From positions 5,208,001-5,272,000 of the forward strand of contig NZ_CP015772.1 of NCBI RefSeq assembly GCF_001654455.1: a DNA stretch of 64,000 bases, written 5' to 3'. Every line of letters begins with the position of its first letter. Within the stretch, counting starts at the first letter, position 1. The notes beneath the pieces are model-generated. The model did not search any database and was not told where the DNA came from. It saw only the letters and a list, made by a program, of their open reading frames with translations. Origin of the DNA: Niabella ginsenosidivorans. Its GTDB lineage: Bacteria > Bacteroidota > Bacteroidia > Chitinophagales > Chitinophagaceae. Made by a program: the position numbers and the translations under genes. Shown here in pieces: positions 26,376-34,460 of the stretch.

Positions 26376-26690
26376 TTAATTTCCCACTATAATCTCACGC
26401 CAAAAACCAAACTCAGCCGTTCCGTCAAGAAACTGCTCCGCCGTCTTTAGAAACGTTTGCATGTGCGGTGTCTGCATGTGCGGACCCGTAAAAATAGCTG
26501 CGCTATCCCAGTACTCAATAATTAACAATCGTTGCGGGTTCTTTGGATCGTCATGCACACGTATGCCGTGGCAGGCAGGTTCTTTATACATTACCATTTT
26601 GATGTTCTCTTCAAGCGCCTGCCTGGCCATATCAACTTTACCGGGTTGAATGGAGCATGTAATTACAACAGTAACCGGGTTGTTATTCAT
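26376..26690 (-). CDS. Antibiotic-biosynthesis-monooxygenase (ABM) domain protein, putative quinol monooxygenase
   Basis: A 104-residue ferredoxin-like ABM protein: 'VTVVITCSIQPGKVDMARQALEENIKMVMYKEPACHGIRVHDDP' and 'RLLIIEYWDSAAIFTGPHMQTPHMQTFLKTAEQFL' match the family, including the conserved EYW and the late H-x-x-T-x-H stretch. Members such as YgiN oxidise quinols without a cofactor; the substrate here is not known. It is followed upstream by the dihydrofolate-reductase-like gene on the same strand after 65 bp, a plausible operon. Confidence 0.8.
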   Translation of the reverse strand: MNNNPVTVVITCSIQPGKVDMARQALEENIKMVMYKEPACHGIRVHDDPKNPQRLLIIEYWDSAAIFTGPHMQTPHMQTFLKTAEQFLDGTAEFGFWREIIVGN

Positions 26691-26755
26691 ACTATTGCTA
26701 AAATTAAATTGTTAAGTGGCATCAATAAGATGAATTTGCTTCGTATAAAAACCAG

Positions 26756-27277
26756 TTACGATGGCCTTACTATTTCGTAATGCAGCTGAACAGTATGATC
26801 GTTTAGTTTTTTTACCTCCAGCAGTTTGAGTTTTACCTCAGCTTCAACCCCTTTTAACAAAGGCAGGCCACTGCCAAAAAGCACAGGCTCCATTACAAAG
26901 TAAATATCATCTACTACGCCTGCCTTTACAAACGCGCTTATAGTAGCAGTACCGCCAATAATAACGGCATGGGTGTGGCCCCTTTCTGTAAGCAACTGAA
27001 CAATCTCAGCAGGATCGGCTTTTGTAAAAACCACCGTTGAATTGTCGGACCTTGCCGCTTCGTTGTTCGTTAACACAACCGTCGTACCTTCATGGGTAAG
27101 CGGCAGGTAATCGGGCGCCAGTATATCATAAGTAACCCGGCCCATGATCACGGCTTTGTAGTTTTGACAAATAGCCATCATACCCGCACCATATTCGGGC
27201 GACAGCCAATCAGGCACATTTCTTGTATTAGAGATCAACCCGTTTGCAGCCGCGGCTATGTAGATACTAATTTTCAT
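26756..27277 (-). CDS. Dihydrofolate-reductase-family (RibD C-terminal-like) protein
   Basis: A 173-residue protein starting MKISIYIAAAANGLI, the YwjB/RibD-C type fold. It has NVPDWLSPEYG, VIMGRVTYDIL (the NADPH-binding MGRxTY motif), TVVLTNNEAA, and 'AVIIGGTATISAFVKAGVVDDIYFVMEPVLFGSGLPLL', the conserved GGxxT and PxxxGxGxPLF blocks. Members are NADPH-dependent reductases of uncertain substrate and often sit beside HxlR-type regulators, as here. ATG 27277 is chosen because it begins the first beta strand; the frame continues upstream into the divergent regulatory region. Confidence 0.82.
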   Translation of the reverse strand: MKISIYIAAAANGLISNTRNVPDWLSPEYGAGMMAICQNYKAVIMGRVTYDILAPDYLPLTHEGTTVVLTNNEAARSDNSTVVFTKADPAEIVQLLTERGHTHAVIIGGTATISAFVKAGVVDDIYFVMEPVLFGSGLPLLKGVEAEVKLKLLEVKKLNDHTVQLHYEIVRPS

Positions 27278-27327
27278 ATTTTGTATTTTTGACCGAAGTT
27301 CTTTATTCATCCTTTTATAAACAATGA

Positions 27328-27343
27328 CTAACAAAATTGTTAG
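27328..27343. promoter_or_regulatory. Inverted repeat CTAACA-AAAT-TGTTAG, likely HxlR operator
   Basis: A 6-bp perfect inverted repeat lies in the 82-bp divergent space between the reductase gene (start 27277) and the HxlR-type gene (start 27360). HxlR/MarR-like winged-helix dimers bind sites of this size, so control of both genes by the regulator is plausible; this is inference. Confidence 0.5.
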
Positions 27344-27359
27344 CCTTCATTTTCCAGTT

Positions 27360-27746
27360 ATGAGAAAAAAGCAATCTTCCAATTATATCAACGAGCAATT
27401 TTTGTTTGAGACCTGTGAGCGCAACTCTGCTATCAGCATCGTAAGTGGCCGGTGGAAGTCACAAATTATCTATTATATTTCCCAGGGCAACAACCGCTTT
27501 CATCTTTTAAAGCAAAAGCTGCCGGCTATTTCTGAAACAGTACTGGCAAGACAATTAAAAGAGCTGGAATCACACGCCATTTTGGTAAAACGGGAAATGG
27601 CGGATACCGTTCCAACCGGCGTAAAATATTTGCTAACCAATAAGGGACTGGATCTGGTCCCGATTTTGGACAGCTTATGTAACTGGGGAAAGACTTATGC
27701 AGAAGGAAAGGAAATTTTTGTTCCTGCTGATTCAAACTTGACTTAA
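27360..27746 (+). CDS. HxlR-family winged-helix transcriptional regulator
   Basis: A 128-residue DNA-binding protein. The pattern is typical of HxlR: 'CERNSAISIVSGRWKSQIIYYISQGNNRFHLLKQKLPAISETVLARQLKELESHAILVKREM' holds the winged helix, and 'VKYLLTNKGLDLVPILDSLCNWGKTY' the C-terminal dimer helix. One Cys (in FETCERNS) stands at the position that is redox-sensitive in some relatives. ATG 27360 is preferred over ATG 27324 because the earlier one would overlap the operator-like repeat and adds a stretch not seen in the family. Divergent from a reductase-like gene, it probably controls that gene and itself. Confidence 0.85.
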   Translation: MRKKQSSNYINEQFLFETCERNSAISIVSGRWKSQIIYYISQGNNRFHLLKQKLPAISETVLARQLKELESHAILVKREMADTVPTGVKYLLTNKGLDLVPILDSLCNWGKTYAEGKEIFVPADSNLT

Positions 27747-27833
27747 AGGAATGGGATGTAGATGCTGACTATCGCCCCATTGTCTTTGTTGCGCAAAAAA
27801 AAATTCAGGATGACGATATTTTATGGGTCGTCA

Positions 27834-28316
27834 TCAGCCCAGTTTATAAATAAACTCTTCTATTTCCGCCTGCCGCGCATTGGCAAAACCTTTGTCCTTA
27901 CCGATCTTTATAAAACCGCATTTCTCCAGAACCCTTTGGGAACCGAAATTGTCAAATGCCACCCGCCCGAGGATAGGCCGCGCCTTTTCAAGCCCCAGGA
28001 ACTGTTTCAACGCAGTGGTACCGATCCCTTTGCCCCAGAAATTGCGGTCGATCCAGTAGGTGATCTCTGCATCACCTTCCAGTTCAAATTTTGAAATACT
28101 GCCGGCGATAATATTGTTCACCAGTATGGTGCGCATATGTACGGTAGGCTCCCTCAGTAATTTTGTATACTTATTTAAGTAGGCTGCTTTATCTGTTGGA
28201 TCTTTAGGGGTAAAGGCCGCCAGGTGGATCGCTTCTTTATCCAGCTGGAAAATAAAGAACCGTTCCAGGTCAGCAATCACCGTTGGCTGCAATCCTATTT
28301 TAGTATCGTTTATCAT
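27834..28316 (-). CDS. GNAT-family N-acetyltransferase
   Basis: A 160-residue GNAT protein. The core is 'VNNIIAGSISKFELEGDAEITYWIDRNFWGKGIGTTALKQFL' with the acetyl-CoA loop (FWGKGIGT, a variant of Q/RxxGxG/A), followed by 'RVAFDNFGSQRVLEKCGFIKIG', the usual N-x-x-S-x-R-V-L-E-K-x-G-F block. It resembles the RimJ/RimL-like subgroup that acts on proteins or small amines; the substrate is unknown. No operon partner: the neighbours are convergent HxlR and divergent nucleoid protein genes. Confidence 0.85.
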   Translation of the reverse strand: MINDTKIGLQPTVIADLERFFIFQLDKEAIHLAAFTPKDPTDKAAYLNKYTKLLREPTVHMRTILVNNIIAGSISKFELEGDAEITYWIDRNFWGKGIGTTALKQFLGLEKARPILGRVAFDNFGSQRVLEKCGFIKIGKDKGFANARQAEIEEFIYKLG

Positions 28317-28529
28317 TTATTAGGTTTTTTGCGGTTTATGTCCCAACCGTACTTGTTGTAACTTTTCCGGCACGTTTGTAATTGGCGAAGATAACATCAA
28401 CTTATTGCACAATATGTTATTTCCAACCCGATAAACTGGAAGGAAGACCGGTTTCATCAATGATCGACTACAAATCTCCGGTTTCCCGCGTTTTGCATTA
28501 CTTTGCAGCCGTTTTAAAAGAACAGCAGT

Positions 28530-29567
28530 ATGCAGTATTTTGAGGGATCGGCTATTACCCACATTGCCGTGCATAAAGTGGGCAACCAATCGGAAGACGA
28601 GTACCTGACGCTTTCCAAAAAGGAACTGGCGGTGGACCCGGAGGTAAAGGATCTGATGACCCGCTATTTCCTGAACCCCTTTAAGTCAGAAGAATATTTC
28701 CAGTTTTACGCCGAGGGGCATATCAGCACCAACGAGGCCTGGAACTATGTTTCCGCCATTTTTGAAAAACCGGAACAAACCCTGGCCCAATCCAAAAACC
28801 TGGCCCAGCACCTGTACAACCAGGGAACACATCCTGGCATCAAAGGGGGTGAATTTTATGTAGTGTATTTTAAAGAAGGGTTACTGAACGGAGAAACGGT
28901 GGATGCCATCGGGCTGTTCAAATCGGAAAACAAAGAGCCCTTTTTGAAAGTATTTCCCGTGGAAGATGCTTTTGAGGTGGAAAGCGAGGAGGGCATCAAC
29001 ATCAACAAACTGGATAAGGGCTGCATGATCTTTAATACCGACAAAGAGAACGGTTATATTATTTCCATCGTAGATACGAAGAATAAATCGCCGGAAGCCC
29101 GCTACTGGACGGATAGTTTCCTGCGGATCCGGCAGCGGCAGGACCAGTATTTTAATACCGAAAGCACCATGGCCCTGTACAAATCCTATGTAGTAGACCA
29201 TTTACCAGAACAGTACAACGTGACCAAGGCCGACCAGGCCGACCTGCTGAACCGGAGCCTCCAGTTTTTTAAGGAGAAACAGCATTTTGACCAGGAAACC
29301 TTTAACAACGAGGTGCTGCACCATAAAGAATACGTGGAAAGCTTTGACCGCTATAAGCAACACTATTCCGCCGAACGGGATATTGAAATAGCAGATAATT
29401 TCTCCATCTCCCCTGCAGCCGTAAAGCGGCAGAACCGGGCCTACAAAAGCGTAATTAAACTGGATAAGAATTTCCATATCTATATCCATGGCGACCGGAA
29501 CATGATCGAGCATGGCGAGGACGATAAAGGCCGGTTTTACAAGTTGTATTTCCACAATGAAGAATAG
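28530..29567 (+). CDS. Nucleoid-associated protein, NdpA/YejK-like
   Basis: A 345-residue protein of the 37-kDa nucleoid-associated family (PF04245). The family pattern is visible from the start (ITHIAVHKVGNQSEDEYLTLSKKEL) through the central part ('GGEFYVVYFKEGLLNGETVDAIGLFKSENKEPFLKV') and late basic segments. Members in gamma-proteobacteria bind the nucleoid; the Bacteroidota ones are uncharacterised. It is cytoplasmic and monocistronic, with a bidirectional-looking terminator 120 bp downstream. Confidence 0.82.
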   Translation: MQYFEGSAITHIAVHKVGNQSEDEYLTLSKKELAVDPEVKDLMTRYFLNPFKSEEYFQFYAEGHISTNEAWNYVSAIFEKPEQTLAQSKNLAQHLYNQGTHPGIKGGEFYVVYFKEGLLNGETVDAIGLFKSENKEPFLKVFPVEDAFEVESEEGININKLDKGCMIFNTDKENGYIISIVDTKNKSPEARYWTDSFLRIRQRQDQYFNTESTMALYKSYVVDHLPEQYNVTKADQADLLNRSLQFFKEKQHFDQETFNNEVLHHKEYVESFDRYKQHYSAERDIEIADNFSISPAAVKRQNRAYKSVIKLDKNFHIYIHGDRNMIEHGEDDKGRFYKLYFHNEE

Positions 29568-29686
29568 CTTTAAAAAATTGCTTAAAAGCTAAAACGGCAA
29601 GAGCGGTTTGCAAGCGAAAAGAAAACCCAAACGGAACAAAGCCTGTACAGGAACGTGAGTAACAGGCAGGTTTGTTTGTATGTTTT

Positions 29687-29717
29687 AAAAGCGATCGCCC
29701 CGGTGATTGCTTTTTTT
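29687..29717 (+). terminator. Intrinsic terminator after nucleoid-protein gene
   Basis: A 10-bp stem AAAAGCGATC pairing with GATTGCTTTT (one G-T wobble) around an 8-base loop is followed by a T run to 29717. Confidence 0.8.
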
Positions 29718-29967
29718 AATATATATTATTGGTTATTATCTGATAATTACAGGAATAAAGACGCCTGAAAGGGCTTTATCTCTTTTTTTGCTGGCTCCGT
29801 CTTAAAATTCAGGCAGTTCATCGAATAAATCTTAATATGATTTTTAAGGGCGCTAATTTTACAGCGGTTTAGAGGGCTTAAGAGTGGGCTACCGGATCTT
29901 TCTAGGTCATAGTATGCCCCTCTTATTTTTTTATACATAACTGATATTGAAATGATTACTTGCATAG
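29718..29967. other. Noncoding spacer between nucleoid-protein terminator and pdxA terminator
   Basis: No gene is supported. A 72-codon open frame on the minus strand (29747-29965) has no recognisable family and no clear start context. A 7-bp inverted repeat (GCCTGAA near 29763, TTCAGGC near 29810) is the only structure seen. Confidence 0.5.
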
Positions 29968-30000
29968 AATAAAAAATCCTGCTGTAAAAACCAGCAGGAT
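29968..30000 (-). terminator. Intrinsic terminator of pdxA
   Basis: On the minus strand a perfect 9-bp stem (ATCCTGCTG with CAGCAGGAT, loop 7) is followed by TTTTTTATTC. It ends 24 bp past the pdxA stop codon. Confidence 0.85.
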
Positions 30001-30023
30001 CACTTTCTTCAGACTCCCAGGAA

Positions 30024-31109
30024 TTATTCTTCTATTTTTTCATCTTCCAGTCTGGAAACAACATCCGGCGCTACCTTTCTCATAGGATTCTGGCGCTGCT
30101 CACTATATTCTTTCCGTTGGCTGATAATGTCTGCACAAGAGTAAACGGCCTGTAAAAAAGAACCGGCATCTGCCTGATCTTTTCCTGCAATGTCAAATGC
30201 CACGCCATGATCCGGGGAAGTACGAACAATGTCCAGCCCTGCTGTATAGTTCACTCCCTCACCCTGGGCCAGTGATTTAAAGGGAATCAGCCCCTGGTCG
30301 TGATACATTGCCAGCACCGCATCAAATTTTGAATACTGGCCACGTGCAAAAAAGGCATCTGCGCTATAAGGTCCAAAAGCAAGGATTCCATTGTTTTTAG
30401 CCTGCCTGATTGCCGGCCCGATGATCGTTTGCTCTTCATTGCCTACAAGCCCTTCATCCCCCGCATGCGGGTTCAGCCCCAATACGGCTATGCGGGGTTT
30501 GCTGATGCCAAAATCCTTTTGCAGGCTGCTGTTTATGATCGCCAGCTTGCTTAAAATGGCTTCGCTGGTGATGTGCCGGGCAACTTCGCTTATGGGCACA
30601 TGCTCGGTAACCAATGCAACGCGCATGTTATCCGCACAGAGCATCATTACAACATCCCTGGCCTGAAAGCTATCCCTTAAAAAAGGTGTATGGCCGGTGT
30701 AGGAAAAGCGCTCGCATTGAACATTTGCTTTATGAATGGGAGCCGTAACCAGCCCTTCTATCTTTTTTTCCTTTAAGGCCCCCACTGCTGCCTGAAGGGA
30801 GGACACTGCATACCGGCCTCCGGTTTCATTTAAGGTTCCGGGGGTAATATTTACTTCTTCGTCCCAGCAATTAAAGATAGTTACCTGTTTGGGGTTGATC
30901 TTATCCAGCTCTTTGGTATGGTAAAAGCTGAAATTACTTTCGTGAACGGTTTTACGGTAAAAGTTTACTACTTTATTGCTGGCAAAGACCACAGGTGTGC
31001 AAATATCCAGTAATCGCTGATCAGAAAAAGCCTTGATGATCAGTTCAATACCAATGCCATTAATATCCCCGCTGCTAATGCCAATAACGGGTTTTTGTTT
31101 ATGTGTCAT
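30024..31109 (-). CDS. pdxA: 4-hydroxythreonine-4-phosphate dehydrogenase PdxA
   Basis: A 361-residue enzyme of pyridoxal 5'-phosphate synthesis (DXP-dependent route). It oxidises 4-phosphohydroxy-L-threonine with NAD. Recognisable blocks are PVIGISSGDINGIGIELIIKA, TAPIHKANVQ, YTGHTPFLRD with a metal-binding His, LNPHAGDEGLVGNEE, and AMYHDQGLIPFKSLAQGEGVNYTAGLDIVRTSPDHGVAFDIAG. The metal-ligand histidines are all visible. It is longer at the C-terminus than Escherichia coli PdxA by about 30 charged residues. It lies downstream of carB on the same strand, separated by 361 bp, and ends at a strong terminator. Confidence 0.95.
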   Translation of the reverse strand: MTHKQKPVIGISSGDINGIGIELIIKAFSDQRLLDICTPVVFASNKVVNFYRKTVHESNFSFYHTKELDKINPKQVTIFNCWDEEVNITPGTLNETGGRYAVSSLQAAVGALKEKKIEGLVTAPIHKANVQCERFSYTGHTPFLRDSFQARDVVMMLCADNMRVALVTEHVPISEVARHITSEAILSKLAIINSSLQKDFGISKPRIAVLGLNPHAGDEGLVGNEEQTIIGPAIRQAKNNGILAFGPYSADAFFARGQYSKFDAVLAMYHDQGLIPFKSLAQGEGVNYTAGLDIVRTSPDHGVAFDIAGKDQADAGSFLQAVYSCADIISQRKEYSEQRQNPMRKVAPDVVSRLEDEKIEE

Positions 31110-31470
31110 AGAATTTATGCTGATAAATTAAGGTGTGAAATTACGATAAAATTACGGGACAAAGGCACCGGCAGCCAAAGGACGGGTAAAAGCGGTTTTA
31201 TAAAGACCAACAACGACAGATTTCCATAAGGGCCGGTATAAAAACAAAAAGAACCACAGCATTGGATTGCGAGCATTTTTGAATTATCCAGGAAAATGGC
31301 TGTTTTAGATGGATCCAAGATTATCCAGATCATCAAGGTCTTATACCTGCCTGCTTTTCTTTTTGCCTCAATAAGGTTGTTTTATGAATAGCCCCGTTTT
31401 AGATGCTGAAATAAATTCAGCACGATAAAAAGGGCTTTTAGGCCACCCCCACAAATGGCATATGTTGATA
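31110..31470. other. 361-bp spacer between carB and pdxA with one compound hairpin
   Basis: No gene is supported. At 31390-31436 the pairs AGCCC/GGGCT, GTTTT/AAAA and GCTGAA/TTCAGC (loop ATAAA) nest in order and are followed on the plus strand by TTTTA. On the minus strand, the direction of both flanking genes, there is no T run, so it may be a structured leader or processing site instead of a terminator. Confidence 0.5.
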
Positions 31471-34329
31471 CTACTTACTCAGGAACATGCTTCTGTCTTT
31501 ATACAACTGGCGGAAGTAAGGATCCTTCAGGTCCCTGACAAAGCGAATGGCCTCGCCGGTGCTTTTCATTTCAGGTCCCAGTTCCTTATTCACTCCCGGG
31601 AACTTGTTGAAGCTGAACACCGGTTCTTTTATGGCATAACCATTCAGTTTTTTCTCTATTTTGAAATCGGTTAACTTATTGGCACCGATCATTACCTTAG
31701 TGGCAATGTTCAGGTAAGGGATCTGGTAGGCTTTTGCAATGAAAGGGGTGGTACGTGATGCACGAGGATTGGCCTCAATTACATAAACCGTTCCGTCCTT
31801 AATCGCAAACTGGATGTTGATCAGCCCGCGGATATTTAAAGCCTTTGCAATTTTTTCAGCATAATGCTCCATGGTAGTTACTTCCAGAGGTGAAAGGTTG
31901 AAAGCGGGCAATACCGCGTTACTGTCCCCACTGTGAATACCGGCCGGCTCAATATGCTCCATTACGCCCATTACGTGAAAGTTTTCCCCGTCATAAATGG
32001 CATCTACTTCTGCTTCCTGGCAACGGTCCAGGAAATGGTCAATCAGTATCTTATTACCGGGAATATGCTTTAATAAACTTACCACTGCCCTTTCTACCTC
32101 ATCATCATTCAGCACAATACGCATACGCTGGCCACCCAGAACATAGGAAGGGCGCACCAGTACCGGGTAACCCACCCGGTTGGCGATCTGAACGGCTTCA
32201 TCAACCGTCCATGCAGAGCCATATTCAGGATAAGGAATTTTCAGCTCTTTCAGCATATCGCTGAAACGGCCGCGATCTTCCGCAATATCCATATTATCAA
32301 AGCTGGTGCCCATGATTCTTACGCCCATGTCTGCGATCTTTTCTGCCAGCTTCAACGCTGTTTGTCCGCCCAGTTGTACAATAACGCCCTCCGGCTTTTC
32401 ATATTCGATCAGTTCCCGCACGTGCTCCCAGAATACCGGTTCAAAGTAGAGCTTATCCGCCATATCAAAGTCGGTGCTGACGGTTTCGGGGTTACAGTTC
32501 ATCATAATGGCTTCATAACCTGCCTCTTTAATGGCCAGTAAGCCGTGCACGCAGCAGTAGTCAAATTCAATGCCCTGGCCGATCCGGTTGGGACCGCTGC
32601 CCAGCACAATGATTTTCTTTTTGTCAGTAACCTTTGATTCATTATGCACCAGGTTCCCGTTATCATATTGTATGGTAGCAGGCGCATCAAAGGTGGAATA
32701 GAAATAAGGTGTTTTTGCCTCAAACTCTGCGCTGCAGGTGTCCACCATTTTATAGACACGGTGAATGCCCAGTTCCTTTCTTTTTGCATATACGGCATCT
32801 TCCGTATTACCGTGGCCCATGATCTCGGCGATCTGGGCATCGCTGAAGCCATTGACTTTTGCGTCCCGCAGTAATTCCGCCGGAAGTGTATCTAAATTGT
32901 ACTCGGCAATTTGTTTTTCCAGCACACAAAGCTTTTGTATTTCTGACAGGAACCAGCGATCGATTCCGTTGGTGGCTTTTGAAATAGTACCTACGGAAAT
33001 GCCCGCCATCAATGCATCTTTAATGCGGAAGATCCGATCCCATTTGGGTGTTTTTATATATTCCAGCAGCTCTTCTGCGCGCATCAGGCTTTTTCCGTAA
33101 TATCCCAGCCCGATTGCATTGTTCTCAAGGCTCTGGCAGGCTTTCTGAATGGCTTCATTAAAGCTGCGGCCAATGGCCATTACCTCACCAACACTTTTCA
33201 TCTGTAAGCCCAATGTGTCGTTAGCACCTTTAAATTTGTCAAAGTTCCAGCGGGGGATCTTTACGATCACATAATCCAGTGCAGGCTCAAAATAGGCGGA
33301 AGTAGTTTGGGTGATCTGGTTTTCCAGCTCATCCAGGTTGTAGCCAATGGCCAGTTTAGCGGCTATTTTTGCAATAGGATAACCCGTAGCCTTTGAAGCC
33401 AGGGCTGAAGAACGGCTCACACGGGGATTGATCTCAATGGCGATGATCTCCTCGGTTTCGGGGTTCATGGCAAACTGTACGTTACAACCGCCTGCAAAAT
33501 TTCCCAGGTCGCGCATCATACGGATAGCCGTGTTGCGCATCAGTTGCATTCCGGTATCGCTGAGCGTCATGGAAGGTGCTACAGTAATAGAATCACCTGT
33601 GTGAACCCCCATCGGGTCAAAGTTTTCAACTGTACAGATGATACAAACATTATTGGCAGAATCTCTCAGTAGCTCCAGCTCAAATTCCTTCCAGCCCAGT
33701 ACTGCTTTTTCTACCAGCACTTCATGTATTGGGGAGGCCTGCAAACCTCGGTTCAGTGCTTCATCCAGTTCATCTTTGTCATGCACAAAGCCGCCACCGG
33801 TTCCTCCCAGGGTAAAAGAAGGACGGATCACCAGCGGAAACCCGATCTCCTGCGCAAATTCTTTTCCTTCAAGGAAAGAGTTGGCTGTTTTGGCGGTGGC
33901 TACCTGCACACCCAACGCTATCATCCATTGCCGGAACAGTTCCCGGTCTTCTGCTTTATCAATGGCCTTGATATCCACACCAATCAGCCGTACATTGTAT
34001 TGTTTCCAGATGCCCAGTTCCTCCGCTTCCTTACAAAGATTAAGCGCTGTTTGCCCGCCCATGGTAGGCAATACGGCATCAATCTCGTTTTCCTGCAAGA
34101 TCTGCTCAATACTTTCTGTGGTCAGCGGCAATAAATACACGCGGTCGGCCATCATGGGGTCGGTCATAATAGTGGCCGGGTTACTGTTGATCAGGATCAC
34201 TTTTATTCCTTCTTCACGCAGGCTTCGGGCCGCCTGGGTACCGGAATAATCAAATTCACAAGCCTGGCCGATTACAATGGGACCAGAACCAATAATTAAC
34301 ACAGATTTGATGGAAGGATCTTTAGGCAT
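31471..34329 (-). CDS. carB: Carbamoyl-phosphate synthase large subunit CarB, without MGS domain
   Basis: A 952-residue enzyme making carbamoyl phosphate for arginine and pyrimidines with the CarA subunit. Two homologous ATP-grasp halves are seen: LIIGSGPIVIGQACEFDYSG (residues about 10-29) with 'GEVMAIGRSFNEAIQKACQS', and VLGSGPNRIGQGIEFDYCCV (about 575) with 'YVLGGQRMRIVLNDDEVERAV' and 'VIEANPRASRTTPFIAKAY'. It ends shortly after 'GEAIRFVRDLKDPYFRQLYKDRSMFLSK'. Proteobacterial CarB is about 1070 residues, so the C-terminal MGS-like regulatory domain that binds UMP and ornithine is missing, as in many Bacteroidota. No carA is in the window. Confidence 0.95.
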   Translation of the reverse strand: MPKDPSIKSVLIIGSGPIVIGQACEFDYSGTQAARSLREEGIKVILINSNPATIMTDPMMADRVYLLPLTTESIEQILQENEIDAVLPTMGGQTALNLCKEAEELGIWKQYNVRLIGVDIKAIDKAEDRELFRQWMIALGVQVATAKTANSFLEGKEFAQEIGFPLVIRPSFTLGGTGGGFVHDKDELDEALNRGLQASPIHEVLVEKAVLGWKEFELELLRDSANNVCIICTVENFDPMGVHTGDSITVAPSMTLSDTGMQLMRNTAIRMMRDLGNFAGGCNVQFAMNPETEEIIAIEINPRVSRSSALASKATGYPIAKIAAKLAIGYNLDELENQITQTTSAYFEPALDYVIVKIPRWNFDKFKGANDTLGLQMKSVGEVMAIGRSFNEAIQKACQSLENNAIGLGYYGKSLMRAEELLEYIKTPKWDRIFRIKDALMAGISVGTISKATNGIDRWFLSEIQKLCVLEKQIAEYNLDTLPAELLRDAKVNGFSDAQIAEIMGHGNTEDAVYAKRKELGIHRVYKMVDTCSAEFEAKTPYFYSTFDAPATIQYDNGNLVHNESKVTDKKKIIVLGSGPNRIGQGIEFDYCCVHGLLAIKEAGYEAIMMNCNPETVSTDFDMADKLYFEPVFWEHVRELIEYEKPEGVIVQLGGQTALKLAEKIADMGVRIMGTSFDNMDIAEDRGRFSDMLKELKIPYPEYGSAWTVDEAVQIANRVGYPVLVRPSYVLGGQRMRIVLNDDEVERAVVSLLKHIPGNKILIDHFLDRCQEAEVDAIYDGENFHVMGVMEHIEPAGIHSGDSNAVLPAFNLSPLEVTTMEHYAEKIAKALNIRGLINIQFAIKDGTVYVIEANPRASRTTPFIAKAYQIPYLNIATKVMIGANKLTDFKIEKKLNGYAIKEPVFSFNKFPGVNKELGPEMKSTGEAIRFVRDLKDPYFRQLYKDRSMFLSK

Positions 34330-34460
34330 TCTATTGTTTTCTTTAAAAAAAATAAATTGCGCAAAGGTAGCTTTTTATAGCAGAAAATTCCTGATTAATT
34401 TCAGTGAATTTTGAACACCCGGAAAAGTTTTTATAACGAACGGTAGTAAAAAAATACGGG

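Noticed and set aside
29747-29965. A possible 72-residue protein on the minus strand
   Set aside because: No recognisable family, no promoter and no conserved features; lies in a spacer between two terminators.
33638-34249. A 203-codon open frame on the plus strand inside carB
   Set aside because: Ser-rich shadow of carB on the opposite strand, with no family resemblance.
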